Assembly: GCF_024323335.1 (NCBI RefSeq)
Contig: NC_066582.1
Span: 184,296,973 to 184,360,972, forward strand
Reading direction: 5' to 3'
DNA from: Lathyrus oleraceus
Taxonomy: Eukaryota > Streptophyta > Magnoliopsida > Fabales > Fabaceae
Length of the DNA: 64,000 nt
The position numbers and the translations under genes were made by a program. Positions 42,395 through 54,986 of this stretch are shown piece by piece. The notes below the pieces were generated by a model. It made no database searches and was not told the DNA's origin. It saw only the letters and a program-made list of their open reading frames with translations. Within the stretch, counting starts at the first letter, position 1; each line of letters opens with the position of its first letter.

Positions 42395-43734
42395 TGAAAT
42401 TCTGGTGTAGTCAGAGTTCAGATGTTCTACTCGAAGTCATGACATCTGATCCAAAATTGTTACTAATGCAGCAAGATAGTTATACACATTAAAACCCAGT
42501 ACTAATATGCACACATTCATAGATGTCACGACATCTGCTACTATATCACCATAGAAATGAAGAACACCCAGTTCTGTCCATCTAGTACAAAGACACAGCA
42601 GAGATCAAACATAGCACTTACTTCTATTGAGCCTGCACAGTTATTAGCATGATGTCTCAACATTGATTTGAACATCACCTGTTCCAGCATTACAGTTGAC
42701 TGTACTGTAAAAGACCAATCAGTCTATACTTCAGTATCAACTGTCAATTATGAATGTCATAACATTCAGTTTGGCATTCAGACAGTAGGCTATGTGTCAG
42801 GTCTGTTATTCCCTTGATAAATAGGATGAAATACATACTGAGTTATAAGAGACAGGATTATAACGTGCAGAAGGTAAAAACACAAGTAATTGTTAACCCA
42901 GTTCGGTACAACATTACCTACTTTGGGGGCATACCAAGCCAGGAAGAAGATCCACTATCAGTAGTATTAATTCAGAGTTAAACTCCCTCGTTTACAACTC
43001 TTCACTTAATCCCTACCCAATGCGATCTATACATAGGAACTCCTAGATAGAAACCTCCAGTTTCCATTCCTATCACTACAATTACAATGTAATGCTAAAC
43101 AACTTGAACTTGCTTCACAGCTTCGTTCAAGACCATAACAACTCTTACCTACAGGCTTTAAGTTACAAATAATCTCATGCTTTTGAGCACTGAGAAACAC
43201 CTGGTAACCTTCCCACAGGTTGGGAGGTTTACCTCACACACACCCCTAATTTTACATTATTTGAGGCTTACAAAACCTAGGTTACAATCTGCTATTTATA
43301 ACCTAACCACCCAACTGGATTTGGGCCTTCAGAAATCGTAGCAAACTTCTCCTTTGCTGTTACAAAGCTAGCAGAAAACTTCTGCTACAATCAAGGGCTT
43401 CAATCTTTTAGTTCCTAAAATATCCTAACATATCTCCATATTTAGAAACTGTATATTCACCAAATATTCTGATTGAGTCTTCAAGATCTCCACATAGAAG
43501 TTAGGATATTCACCAAATATCCTAACTAATCCCAGAATATTAAATTAGTTAACACATGCCAGAATTAACTCATTCAGTTTTATACACATGCGTGATGTCA
43601 CAGTCACGATGTCGTGACATCGTACATGACATGTTGGTCCAGATGTTGAACTTCTTCAACCCAACATATTAAAACAACAGAGGTGATTACATTATTTGTT
43701 TTACAAAATTAATGCCAATCCTAATGTACTAACA
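42395..43734 (-). repeat. 5' LTR of E3
   Basis: 1340 bp, same length as the 3' LTR with roughly 30 substitutions, mostly transitions, as expected from ageing of methylated DNA. Palindromes are conserved at 42521-42536 and 43606-43621. Confidence 0.95.
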
Positions 43735-43739
43735 AAAAC

Positions 43740-44980
43740 TTCAGATCTTAGTGGCGGACTTATGAGTCTCCCACTGCAACACAGCCTCATCCTTCGACGG
43801 ATCCACCACAGTACTTCCACTAGAAATAACATGGCCTAGAAAACTCACTTTTCCAATCAAAACTCACACTTTGACAACTTAGCATACAATTTCCTCTCTT
43901 GTAATAACTTCAACACAACTCCCAAATATTAAGCATTCTCTTCACCCGTCTTTGAATAAATCAAGATATTATCGATAAACACTAGCGCAAACTTATCCAA
44001 ATACTAATGAAAGATCTTGTTCATATACTCCATGAATACACCAGGAGCATTAGACACACCAAACAACATAACTGAATACTCGTAATGACCATACCTTGTC
44101 CTGAAAGTAGTCTTTGGAATATCTTAATTCTTTACATGAATATGATTATAACCGGATCACAAATCAATCTTGCTGAAAACCCACGATCCTATTAACTGGT
44201 CCATCAAATCATCAATCCTCGAAAGTGGATACTTATTCTTAATAGTTACTTTGTTCAACTATCGGTAGTCGACACACAACCGCATACTACCGTATTTATT
44301 CCTGACTAACAACACTAGTGCACCTCACGACGAAACACTCAGACGAATAAACCTATTCTCAAGTAAATCTTCAAATTACTTCTTCAGCTTACTCAAATAT
44401 GAAGTAAACATTAGATAGGAAGGCGTTGACACCATAGTCGTACCTAGTACCAAATCTATAGAAAACTCAACCTCGCGCTCTTGCGAAAATCACTGATGTC
44501 TTCAGGAAACACTTCTGGGAAATCACAAACAACCGACAGATCACAAACTACTCATTTGTCTTTGGCTTCTAAAGAGGCTAACATCACCAACACTTGCATA
44601 CCGTCCATTACATACTCTCTTACTTTCTTACCAGATATAAACATCAACTTTTCACCTCCATCGAACTCAGATTCACGCTCTAGAGGTAAGTCGTAGATAT
44701 CTTCAGAAAAACATCAGGAATTACACACCATTGGCACATCACTAGCCTTCACATTACTCTTCAATCTCCGAAAATAAACCCTCAACAATATCTCATTGTT
44801 CTCCGTCACAGACATCCCAACTTGAATGATAGACAGGAATCTTGAATCCATAGCCTCTTTAGTTTCGGGAACAACAAAACTTCGGCACCGCCTGAACTCT
44901 TACAATCAACGGCTCACTCAACCAACTCTTCACACCTGTAATAATAAAGAAAAGTAAAACCTTCCCTCCCACTTGTTTCA
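43740..44980 (-). pseudogene. E4 protease/RT remnant
   Basis: Minus-strand readings: GHVISSGSTVVDPSKDEAV at about 43770-43840; [21 protein letters not shown] near 44050; CVDYR near 44270; ALVLLVRNKYGSMRL near 44300; DISDF/SEDI-like RT lead-in near 44500. Several stops and substitutions (for example a stop inside the SKIDL-SGYN block). Upstream text to 44980 is probably protease remnant. Gag is absent. Confidence 0.75.
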
Positions 44981-45088
44981 ATCCCGATCCTTAGTGGTTA
45001 GAAAAGCAAGCAAGCACCAACAGTGTTTCACACACATGACGCGTACTAAGGAACAAACACCATATGAAAACCTGGCCGGACTGACCGA

Positions 45089-45103
45089 CCTGCTCTGATA
45101 CCA
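45089..45103 (-). promoter_or_regulatory. E4 primer binding site (tRNA-iMet)
   Basis: Minus strand TGGTATCAGAGCAGG, 4 nt after the 5' LTR end TTTTACA at 45108. Confidence 0.85.
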
Positions 45104-45107
45104 ACTA

Positions 45108-47800
45108 TGTAAAACCTTATTTCCTAAATGCATAATTATAATTAAATCAGATATTTTTCACAACATTCACACATAGGATGTTACACATCTCGAAACACGT
45201 TTATTGATTATGTAACACTTAATTTAAATAAACATGCAACACCTGTCATCGCATGCTCACCTTTACTTAGGATATCATCGCAACAAAAATACTCAATTAA
45301 AATAAACCAATTTAAATCTCATAATAAATCTTATATCATAATTAAAAAGCATCGACTTGTAAGTCTTCTCCAAATGCATATCAGACCCAAACATAAAATA
45401 TGAGAGCATACATTGTCTCTTAGAAATGTCAACATAAAACAAAGAAATCGCTCCCCATTGTTACATATCAGAGCATAACCAAAGCTAAAATAAAGGAATT
45501 AAAGAAATATCTCCAAGAACAAGCTTCCACTCGCAGCAGCGACTCAACTCTTAATTATCTGCATGATGCCCATATAAAGGAAACATTCAAACAGAAGGGG
45601 TGAGAAATCACATTCAATAATAACAGACATATACTGCAAGGTAGGATAATGACACAACATACTCTACACAAATTTCATTAACAATATATCTCATCACAAC
45701 CTCACACTCAAGCTCATCAATCAATCACAATTCAACAATTATGCATATAACTCATTATGCAATGTAACTCGACTATGAAACTCTATGCATATGCATGTGG
45801 TGTCAACTCAACATTTGGTTCTTTATACGAACCGGGTTCTAATCTCTGCGACCCTGAGCCCCCGCTCTGAGCTCCAAGCCCTCTTTCTGAGTTTGGGACA
45901 AGCCACTAGTCCCCTCTCTGAACTAGCAGACATGCTTCTTGACACAACTTTTATGATGCATGGGCATATCATTAAATCAATGCATTAAGACCCCACTATG
46001 ATCGTAACATAAATGCATTGACAACTCAAGTAATCCCCTATCTGGATTACATCATGCCAAAATCACAAAATTCACATTATCAATCAACAACACAACACAA
46101 GCATGCTAATAATTCATCTCAAGAGAATTATATTTCAAATAGTACATCAATTTAATCAACTTATTATGCAAACATAATGATCACAAGAATTAATAATAAT
46201 ATAATGTTCCATAAACAACATCGAAACATAAATAGTATACAACAACGTAATCCCCCATTCGAACTACCACCACCACAATAACAATTATGCATATTCACAT
46301 ACAAGCATCACACAATTTAAATATTCATACACCATATACAACCAAATTTATGCATACAAAACATCATATTTCGCTAATCACATAACATCACCAAATAGAA
46401 TTATCGATTTAATTATAAAAATTAAATTATTTTCTAAATCAATTAGTAACACTTAACAAATCAATGTAATCAGGAAATTAATTAATTTAAGCCACCCAAA
46501 ACATGCCCAACACTAGTTAACATGAATCCCACATCAACACAACACATAACACCCAACTCAGCAACTAAAAACATAACCACCAACATTACACCTTAAGTAA
46601 AATAGTATATTCACGTCATTAATTGTACATTCAGCCTCTTATGGCATCACCATGAGATAGTACTATGTGTTCGATTTCCAACGCTTCAAACTGCGTCCTA
46701 AACGGAGTCACGAATCTCGAGTTATGATATTTTTCGTTAGACATAGCGGAAGTCATGAGGGTTGACGGACGTCACCTAGAACTGGGTTTTTTCCCCACGG
46801 CCAGTTCGTCGCTAATTCCAAGAATCCACATGTAAATACCCAAAATTTACTTTTCTGCATTTTCCACCATAGAACCCCTTCCGGACCTCAAATTTCGATT
46901 CCGTAAATAGTCTCGATCTCAGAATTAGACGTACTACAATTATCTAATGATTAAAACAATAATTTAACACATAATTCTCATTTTTTTTCCAAAACATATT
47001 AACCCCAAAGCTTCAAATCTTCGACCATGGTAGAAAATATTAACAATTTCAAAACAATAATCACATACAGAATTATACACGAAAATACACATCAATTCAG
47101 TCAATCAACATCATAATATCGTAGAAACTTAAAATTTCATGAACAACTGAATGTCCTATTGGAGGTTAATGACTCATCTACCATATCTCTCATGCATAAG
47201 CCTTATTAAAAGCTATTATCTCCCCTTACCTTGTTGTCCTAGAAACAATGGTTGGTTCTGTTATTGATTCCCCTATCCTTCTATGCTAGCTCTACTCTTG
47301 CTCTTCTCTTTGTCATAGCTCTTTGACTCCTCCAATTCACTTACAGTAAAAAAATCATCTAACTCTCTAACTTTCTTTTTACAATAATAAAACTCCTAAA
47401 TTTTGGATTTACATTTCTATCCTCACTTACTCACAAATACTCAACAATGCTCTTCGTATTTTATTTTCTTTATTTAGTTACTCTATTCTAATTATTTTAT
47501 CTCTAATAACAAAATAATTAAATTCACTAAAAATTCTACTATCATATTATTTCATTTAATAATTAAAACACTATTATTTAAATAATAAAATCAAAACATT
47601 ATTTAAATTAATAAAATAATTCTAAGTTATTATATCTTTCTCTAATTACTCTCCACACTTTACTACAAGGTCAGTCACCCTCTCTCTCACCCACATTCAT
47701 TTATCCACCTACACACAATAATCAAATAAATACACAAATAAATATACAAAAAGTATAATTAAATTAAAATAAAATAATTTATTAAAACTGGAGTGTTACA
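45108..47800 (-). repeat. 5' LTR of E4 (2693 bp)
   Basis: Ends TGTAAAACC at the left and GTGTTACA at the right (element sense starts TGTAACACTCC). Its right 340 bp match the truncated 3' LTR. Long AT-rich parts; the frames inside are not genes. Confidence 0.85.
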
Positions 47801-49246
47801 GGGGAAGTTAGTCAAACCACTATATATTCGGTGTATATTATTGTTTCTCTATCTCTTTTAATTTTCTGCATATTATCATGTATGTTTAATATCATTCATC
47901 TTTAGAATGTCATCTAGAACTTGATTTTGCTTATAGTATTTTATCGTATAATTGTAGGTCCGAGATGCATCTAATTAATTGAGCATTCTTTACCTTAATT
48001 AAGATTGTGTTATCCCTAAATTGTTGGATATATATTTCTTGATAAAGCAACTTCGTCTTCCTTCTATTTCTATGATATTCATTGAGTCATTCTTTTTATG
48101 TAGGCAATAAAACATATATATTTTGAATCGATGAGTTGTATTTTTGCTTCGGCCTATCAAATTTTGATTTTATATAAGAAAGTTTTTTTCAAGTGGTATA
48201 AGGGGATCGCTATATTCAACTCCCCCTTCTAGACCGTTTTATCCCTATATTCTCGCCCAACAATAGAAGATGATGGGAGAGAAAGTTTAAGGGCAGAAGT
48301 ATTGTTTGAGGAATCGTCAATAGATGATGTTCAACTTCTTTCTTCTAGGGTTTGATTGTAAAGCTACGATGAGTAAGCATTGCTAATTTTCTTTTTTGTT
48401 GAGGTTAAATGTAGTTGTCCTAATACTTATGTTTTGATCCTGATCATGGTGTTCTATGTAATTTTTCTTAAGTTTTAATATTGGTGGATTCTTTGCTTTT
48501 AATGCTTGTTTTAAATTAACTACCTAAAACATATTTTCATTATATGACTTGATATTTAAAAGGTATTGGTCATTAATAGATCCCTCTTTTTTCCTTTCAT
48601 TTTTATCATTTCAGTTTTACATTAAGTGTTTGAACTTTCAAGCTTTTCATTTCCTCATACAACTCGATCTTACGTTTATTATCTAGCATTTTTATTCCTT
48701 GTATATATTTATCATAAACATTTCCAATCCACGTGAAATTGATCTTGTTGACTCCAAGAGGACCATATATGTATCTAATCCTTAGAATAAGGCCTTGTTC
48801 TTTAAGGTTTCGACGAATGTATCCTCTGTTTCAACTTCTCCTGCCTATGATGTAGGTTTAGCTCAATGTGTTTTATTTAAGATAATCGGGAAAAAAATTG
48901 ATAGGAATCTTTCAAAGTACAATCGGGTATATAGGAAAATGTAAGAAAGATGTACTTGGTATGACTGGAGGAAACTTTAGTGCATTCATTCATATAGAAT
49001 GAATACATTATGAGGAACGAGTATAAGTTCCATTATTTGGATATATACACTTGTGAAGAACATGATTGAACTGGTTTTAAGAAATATAGGGAGAGTTAGA
49101 ATTCTATACATTCATAAGTTCCTGTTTATAAAGATTGATTTTCATATCCCTTTTCAAAATTCAATTTTGGTATCTTGTGCTCGCTCAACGTCTCCATTTA
49201 TTATCTTCATCCTAATAGTTCAACCTACATTAGGTGTTTTGAATTG
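47801..49246 (+). other. AT-rich interval, possible old copia-type remnant
   Basis: No coding frame recognised. Around 48190-48235 the text TCAAGTGGTATAAGG followed by CAACTCCCCCTTCTAG resembles a decayed iMet-type PBS and the sequence often found just behind copia LTRs. Otherwise featureless. Confidence 0.35.
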
Positions 49247-49442
49247 GTATGTGTCGCAACTGGTGCGAAAAAACAACCGACGAAAAAAGAAACAGAAGAG
49301 TCGCCACCGTTCGTTATCCCAAAGGAGGGAAAGGAGACGATCGAAGAAAACCTAAAGAAAAAGGAAAAGACAAGGTCTCGCAACCAAATCTAGGGTTCGG
49401 GAGTCGATTATGCGAAGGGAATGTACTAGCACCCCTACGCAT

Positions 49443-49458
49443 CCGTAGTACTCTACGG
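49443..49458 (-). other. AGTA-loop hairpin in the E2 LTR
   Basis: CCGTAG-AGTA-CTACGG on the minus strand, same as the solo LTR and one compensated pair away from E1. Confidence 0.65.
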
Positions 49459-49546
49459 GATCCACTCTTGTTGTTCTAGTCTAAAGGGTGTAGGTATATC
49501 TAAGGTACTATCTGCTAAAAGAAAGTCAAAAGAAAATGACTCGCAA

Positions 49547-49924
49547 GGATGTCGCATCCACTGCCTCCGTATCTCATCTGAGTATGAGAATCAGAGTCTT
49601 CGTAGCTCGGCTACCTATGGGTGGAAGAGATGTGTGCTCGATAAGACATCGCGTCTTATGCCTACGTATCTGATCTGGAATGAGAATCAGAGCAAAACGT
49701 AGTTCAGCTAACTACGGGAACAAGGGTCTCGATTGTAACTAGGGCAAGAGAAAGGGAAGGTCTCGATCGCAACGAGGGTGAGAGAAAAGAATCACAACAA
49801 GGGCGAAAGCAAGCAAGGATTAGTTGTTAGTCGTCAGTCAAACCTCGGCAAGACATCGCATCTCGTGCCTACGTATCTCATCTGAACATGAGAATCAGAG
49901 TTGCCGTAGTTCGGCTAACTACGG
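49547..49924 (-). other. Three hairpin modules in the E2 LTR
   Basis: Plus-strand reading: GGATG/CATCC loop TCG (49547-49559), TCTCAT/ATGAGA (49572-49589), GTAGC/GCTAC loop TCG (49602-49614); ATAAGAC/GTCTTAT loop ATCGC (49641-49659), CGTAGTT/AACTACG loop CAGCT (49698-49716); TCTCAT/ATGAGA (49876-49893), CCGTAGTT/AACTACGG loop CGGCT (49904-49924). The order and linkers are the same as in the solo LTR, read in reverse. Confidence 0.7.
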
Positions 49925-52900
49925 GTTAAGGATTGCCATCTGAACATGGACTTACAAAAGAGGACACCAACTGTGTCAAAGGAAAGTGGGCAATGTGTTC
50001 AACGTCCTAGCAATAGGTGTCGCAGCTCGCTGAATCGAGTCTTAGGCAGTTACCTCTTTGCAATAGAACGGACTATCATGCCACAAGATCGGAGACGCAC
50101 GGAAGGTCTAAAAAGTGGGGAAGCTCTGCCCTAGAATTGTCATGCAATGTGGACCTATGTGTTAGGATTTACAGAGGGGAATATCTACCTAATGTTAGCA
50201 TGCAAAGAATAAGGGAATTCTACCTATGTTATCATACAAAGAATAAAGGAATTCTACCTATGTTATCATACAAAGGGTTCTACCTGATGGGTGTTACCTA
50301 AACGGAACAAGAGTCGACGGATGGAGCAAGAAAAGGAACCACGGATAAGGGTAGATGGCGATGCCTGAGGCAATCGACTTACAGGTAGATGGCGATTCCC
50401 GAAGCAATCGACTTACAAGAGAAATGGCGATGCATGAAGCAATCGACTTACAAAAGGATGGATGAATACGTGTTGGTTCTGTTAAGTTTTGAAAATGATT
50501 ACTCGATGTTGGATCGAGCTTTTGATCTTGTTTTGAAATGATTATCGGATGTTCGTTTTAATTCTTATATTAACAGATGAATAAATAATGAAAGAATAAA
50601 CATTATACACTTCATGGGAGAGGGGTACATTTGTTATGAATGGGGATGGTTCATGGCAATCAAACAATAAGAATATATGCCTCATACATCATACAAGTAG
50701 GCAACAGTTATCAATCAAATCAAATAAGTAAACAGGTATATAATCAAGTTAAAGAATCAAAGAATGAAATAATGGAGCATTAAACAATGCATGGGAGTAT
50801 GAACATGTTAAACAATCAAGCAAGAGTAAGCATGGATGAAAGAAACAAGTATAAAAGATCACAGATGAATCAGACAGATCAAAAGAAATGCACAAAAGGG
50901 TCCACTGAATAATTAAATCAGGAAATGAGGTATGGATCAAATAAAATCAAGGTAAAAGGACTCTAATACATGGAATATGAGATGAACAAGGGAGGATCAA
51001 AAGATCTCTTCAATTGCCATAAGCGATCCCTAAGTCAAACATCGATCATAAAGAAGTCAACTGAAAATTCAAGTCAACTTAAAAAATATCAAATAAATAG
51101 AAAATTAATCAAGAAAATTATGCAAAATTTAACTAAATAAGGTGGGGTCAGGACATCATCATCCCCCAAAATGATTTTAAAAATAATGAAAATTAGTATG
51201 TGAATTAATTGAAATAAAATAGAGGTCAAACCAAAAGTCAAACAATCAGACTAGGTTAAAAATAAATCCAAAATAAATTGAAAATGGGAAACAAAATTCC
51301 AAGAAAAGGTCAGGTTGACCATGGGACATTAGTCAACCTTCATCCCAAAAATCAAAAGCTAAAAAGAATTTTAAGTCATGAAAATAAAATCAAGAAGAAA
51401 ATGTGTGTTAAAATGGACCATTTAGAATAAATAATTAAAATAAAATATTAACATTAAATAAATACGAAAATAAAAATTAAATAAAATTAAATAAGACATT
51501 AAGAAATATGAAAAATATTTTTGGACATTTTTATGAATAAAGAAAATATTTTAAAATAATTAAAATCACAACAGAAAAATAAATGTGAATTGAAAAAGAA
51601 AATGAAAATAAATGGATTGGTGTTGATGGGCCCTGAAAGGGAGGTGTGGAAAGCAGCTTGCGTAGGCCCGTGGTCCAAGAAATTAAGTTAGGGCGTGATA
51701 GGATTTAAATAACATTTTATTTAAAAAAACATGTAACATGGTTATCAATCGGTCAAGGTCACTTCAGTGACTAAAAGACAAAAAAAGCTGGACGGCCACG
51801 ATTAAAACACAAGCCAAGGATCCAAGGGCTCATGAAGTGCCATATCATCGTCTTCTTCATGGACAAACCCTAACGTCATGCAGCCACGAAAATACAGTGG
51901 ATTTTCTCAAACTTCCACTCAAGAATACGACCACCATAGGGCATCAAATGACGTGAAATAAAATCCAAAACTCAAGTATGAAATGTGTAGATTATCATGG
52001 TAACTTGGTTTGAGTAAAATGATGGCTTAAACATGGAGAAATATTGACAATAAGATGTCAATATGGGCACGGGCATGACAAAAAATCACAACACAAATCC
52101 ATAACATGAACATTGCCTCATGTTGAGGGCTTCAAAAACAGGCATGGCATATGGTTATCATGAGAATGAGCATGAAGCAAGCATGGAAAACAGCATGGCA
52201 AGCATGATATATATCAATGGATGGCTATGGAAAATGGACAAAAGTGTTACCTAGTGGATGTTAGGTCCACTGCCCCTTGATTGTGAAGACAATGGAAGTG
52301 GAATGGTGCTTCCTTCTTGGTGCTCCAACTTCACTTCAAGAACTTGGTGAGAAAAGGAAGCTGACTTGTGATGCTTTTTGCCTTGCTTGCAACGAAAATC
52401 CAATGCCTTCTCTTAGGTTTAGGGTTTCAAGCATTTTAAATATGATAGGTCTAATAATCTTAATGGGCTCAAAATAATTGTTTTGGTTTATGGGCAAAAT
52501 ATGTAAAGTGAGGTGTATTAGGAATGGACACATGATGTTTGTGTTATTTTGGGTCAAACTTAAGTGAGTGAATATCCAATGCATGGCCAAATGAGGTGAC
52601 AAAAACGTGACTTGGTTTGTGCAGCATAATTTTGGTCTGGCTTGGCAAGCAAGAAAACAGTCCAAGATGATGACTTTGAGGCCATGTAACTTGATGAGCA
52701 AGCCACCAAATGATGAGATGATGCAAACAGTGGAAAGATCTCATGGAGCATAGCATCTTTCATGTTGAGCATGAATGGAAATGATGAATGGAAGAAGGTG
52801 AAAAATGGTCTCAAAGTTCAGGTCTCACCATTGCAAAATGGTTGGGCCAGTTTGGCCTAAAATCTGCCTAGAAAATCAAGTCATGGTGCCCACTTTAAAT

Positions 52901-54082
52901 GAATGTACCTTTCAAACCATGGATCCAAATGAGATGATTCCAAAAGGATGTGAAAGACGACATGGCAAGCTACAATTGTTGTGAAGAATTTTTTTTCAAA
53001 TGATGCCTTGAAATGCAAGAAAACTGGCCAAGAAGTCTTGACAAACTTTGAAGATTTTTGGACTTAGAAATTTTTCTAAGTGTCCTAAAAATATGTCCCA
53101 ATTTGACTTAGCATAACTTTCTCAATCTTGATCCAAATGGAGCAAACTTTATATCTCTAGAAAGCTTGGAACAAGAGGAATAACTTTCATGTTAGAGAAA
53201 CTTTAAAATGGAGCTTTTATCTTGATGGAAAATGGGCTTAAAGTGAGTGCAACAATCATGAAAACTTGCCATAAATGGAAAGTCAACCATTTCCAAATTT
53301 AGTAACTTTTCCAAATTTAGTAACCATTTCCAAATTTAGTCAACCATGATCCAACCTTGATCAAATTTCACATGTAGGATCCCTTAGGCATGGATTTTGA
53401 GATTCCACTCTCAAAATGTTAGGAGTTGACTTTTCTGGCCCCACAGTTGACTTTTCCCAAACTGTATGATTCATGATTCCAGTGATCAATTGAAGCACTT
53501 CTGGCTCAAATAAAAAGATGATTTTTTGTATGTAGACGCTTGTGTACATATGGAGGGCCATGGAAAAGAGTTTCACCCAAAGAATCAGAAATAAACTTAT
53601 TTTATTCCAAACCCTAATTTTAGGGCAAAATGATTGGGAACCGATTGCACTGCTTGCCAATGGATCTTTCTGAGATAATTATGAATCTTCCTGGGCCAAG
53701 ATGCCTCTCCAATCATGACATGGATAAGCTCCTCTACTTCCAACCAAACATTTCCTGTTGCAAGTAGCCATGAAACCCTAATTTCTAATTAAATCCAGAT
53801 GCACGCTCTGATAGCTCTGAATCTTTCACTGATGAACTGAGGACCATAATAAGATACCTGGAGCCCCCTGAGACCCTTGAGACTTGTATACTTAGAGAAT
53901 GGAGTCCAATCCTCAATCTTGCTTTGTGTGGGCTCCTTCTGTTAAGGAGTGATCAATCAAAACCTGATTCCCAAGTCACTATTGCAGTACGCAATGAGTA
54001 TGACCTAGTATGATGCCAATGAAGTGTGAAACAAAATCCCATGCTTCCAGGAAAAATGAAGGGTAAATTTTGGGGTATTACA

Positions 54083-54163
54083 GCTGCCCCTATTCAATCA
54101 ACTAGAGACCCGAAATGAAGATAGCAACGGCTTTCGCATTTTCGAGGTATCAAGGGATTGAAT
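54083..54163 (-). promoter_or_regulatory. PPT and inverted repeat of E2
   Basis: Minus strand AGGGGCAGC at 54083-54091, preceded by the inverted repeat GATTGAAT (54156-54163) / ATTCAATC (54092-54099), as in E1. Confidence 0.7.
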
Positions 54164-54439
54164 ACGATAAAAGCCCGAAAATTTACACTGAAGTGAAAAA
54201 TGAAGTAAAAATGCCTGTCAGAATCGGCTAGAGTCGGTCTTGATCTGAGCGTCAACAAAGAATCCCCGTCTGGTACGGTGAGAGTCGGTTTGAAAACCGA
54301 AAAAAGAATGTTAGCCTGGATACCAAAATAAATGGTAACACGGAAATAACCATGGCCTGAATGCCGCTCATCAATCTGAATACTGGAAATGACTTCGATC
54401 TGAGCATCGGAAGATACTGGATTATCAAACATCGGTCTG

Positions 54440-54800
54440 AACACCGGGAAATTGGCTTAAGCGCCACTTCGGTCTGAATACCGGAAAACTGGCCTGAATG
54501 CCACAAGTTGCGTCGACCTGAACGTTGGAAACTTCTTCGATCTAAACATCGGAAAACTGGCCTGAATGTCATTTCGGTCTAAATACCGGAAATTGGCCTG
54601 AATGCCACAAGTTGCATCGACCTGAACGTCGGAAACTTCTTCGATCTGAACATTGGAAAACTGGCCTGAATGCCACTTCGGTCTGAATACCGGAAACTGG
54701 CCTGAATGCCGAAAGTTGCGTCGAGCTGAACGTCGGAAACTTCTTCGATCTGAACATCGGAAAACTAGCCTGAATGCCACTTCGGTCTGGATACCGGAAA
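54440..54800 (-). repeat. 104-bp tandem repeat in the E2 3' UTR (about 3.3 copies)
   Basis: AACATCGGAAAACTGG-type markers recur at 54545, 54649 and 54753, exactly 104 bp apart. Each unit has sub-motifs CTGAATGCCAC, GGTCTGAATACCGG and CTGAACGTCGG. Unrelated in sequence to the 67-bp repeat of E1, although it occupies the same place. Confidence 0.9.
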
Positions 54801-54902
54801 CTCTTCATGCCTGTCAGCATCGGCAAAAATAGGGAGAATGATAATTGAGGCAGCCCGTGGGCCAACGACCCCTGCTGGGAATAATAAAGGATAAGTCATG
54901 AA

Positions 54903-54948
54903 CAAACTTCCGAGCATATTTGAAACAATCAGATTCCATGGTCATCCA
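54903..54948 (-). pseudogene. Integrase scrap of E2 pol
   Basis: ACTTCCGAGCATATTTGAAA and the following bases match E1 pol 10711-10758 (HHCC region of integrase) with a few changes. It ends at TCCA (54945-54948), which is also the first 4 bp of the 5' LTR remnant, a 4-bp microhomology at the deletion junction. Confidence 0.85.
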
Positions 54949-54986
54949 GGAAAAATGAAGGGTAAATTTTGGGGTATTACAGTATG

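Larger units (their letters stand above)
36695..43734 (-). mobile_element. E3: 7040-bp non-autonomous LTR retrotransposon (LARD-like)
   Basis: Two LTRs of exactly 1340 bp (36695-38034, 42395-43734), TG...CA ends, TSD AAAAC (36690-36694, 43735-43739). PBS TGGTATCAGAGCAGG for tRNA-iMet on the minus strand (42378-42392); PPT AAAGGGGGAGAT next to 38034. The 4360-bp interior has no frame over 110 codons and no recognised domain, so it needs proteins from another element. Several PPT-like GGGGGAG motifs in the interior recall SIRE/Maximus-type Ty1/copia elements; the lineage is uncertain. LTRs differ at roughly 30 sites (about 2%), older than E1. It splits the E4 RT between RSF and LGLAGYY-like readings. 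Confidence 0.93.
34232..47800 (-). mobile_element. E4: decayed Tekay-type chromovirus (Ty3/gypsy), gag deleted, split by E3
   Basis: Right (5') LTR 45108-47800; PBS for tRNA-iMet (TGGTATCAGAGCAGG, minus, 45089-45103); RT 43740-44470; the insert E3 (36695-43734); RT end, RNase H, integrase and chromodomain-like C-terminus 34640-36689; truncated left (3') LTR 34232-34574. The two LTR ends match over about 340 bp, then diverge at the left truncation. Gag is missing: only about 600 bp separate the RT start from the PBS. All readings are broken by stops, so the element is old. Lineage comes from motif memory of Tekay/Del integrase and the C-terminal tail. Confidence 0.85.
49252..54082 (-). repeat. 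3' LTR of E2 (4831 bp)
   Basis: Element sense starts TGTAATACCCC at 54082 and ends GTTGCGACA at 49252. Hairpin modules lie at 49443-49458 and 49547-49924. Short tandem repeats occur at about 50160-50280 (ATTCTACCTATGTTATCAT) and 50350-50455 (ATGGCGATGC..GAAGCAATCGACTTACA). The 50.5-53.6-kb part is AT-rich without a gene. Confidence 0.93.
49252..54981 (-). mobile_element. E2: internally deleted Tat/Ogre-type retrotransposon
   Basis: TSD GTATG on both sides (49247-49251, 54982-54986). In element order: 37 bp of 5' LTR (54945-54981), about 45 bp of integrase coding sequence (54903-54948), about 0.8 kb of repeat-bearing 3' UTR, PPT AGGGGCAGC (54083-54091), full 3' LTR 49252-54082. The pol scrap matches E1 10713-10758. 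Gag, most of pol, the PBS and almost the whole 5' LTR are lost, so it is dead and non-coding. The LTR end shares about 250 bp with E1 and the solo LTR. Confidence 0.93.

Noticed and set aside
49053..49479. Overlapping 72-100-codon frames at the E2 left border
   Set aside because: They cross the TSD and LTR end and have no homology; lysine/arginine-rich text comes from the purine-rich U5.
52336..52814. Overlapping minus-strand frames (70-121 codons) in the E2 LTR
   Set aside because: Inside a solo-like LTR, in several frames at once, with no domain; considered chance.
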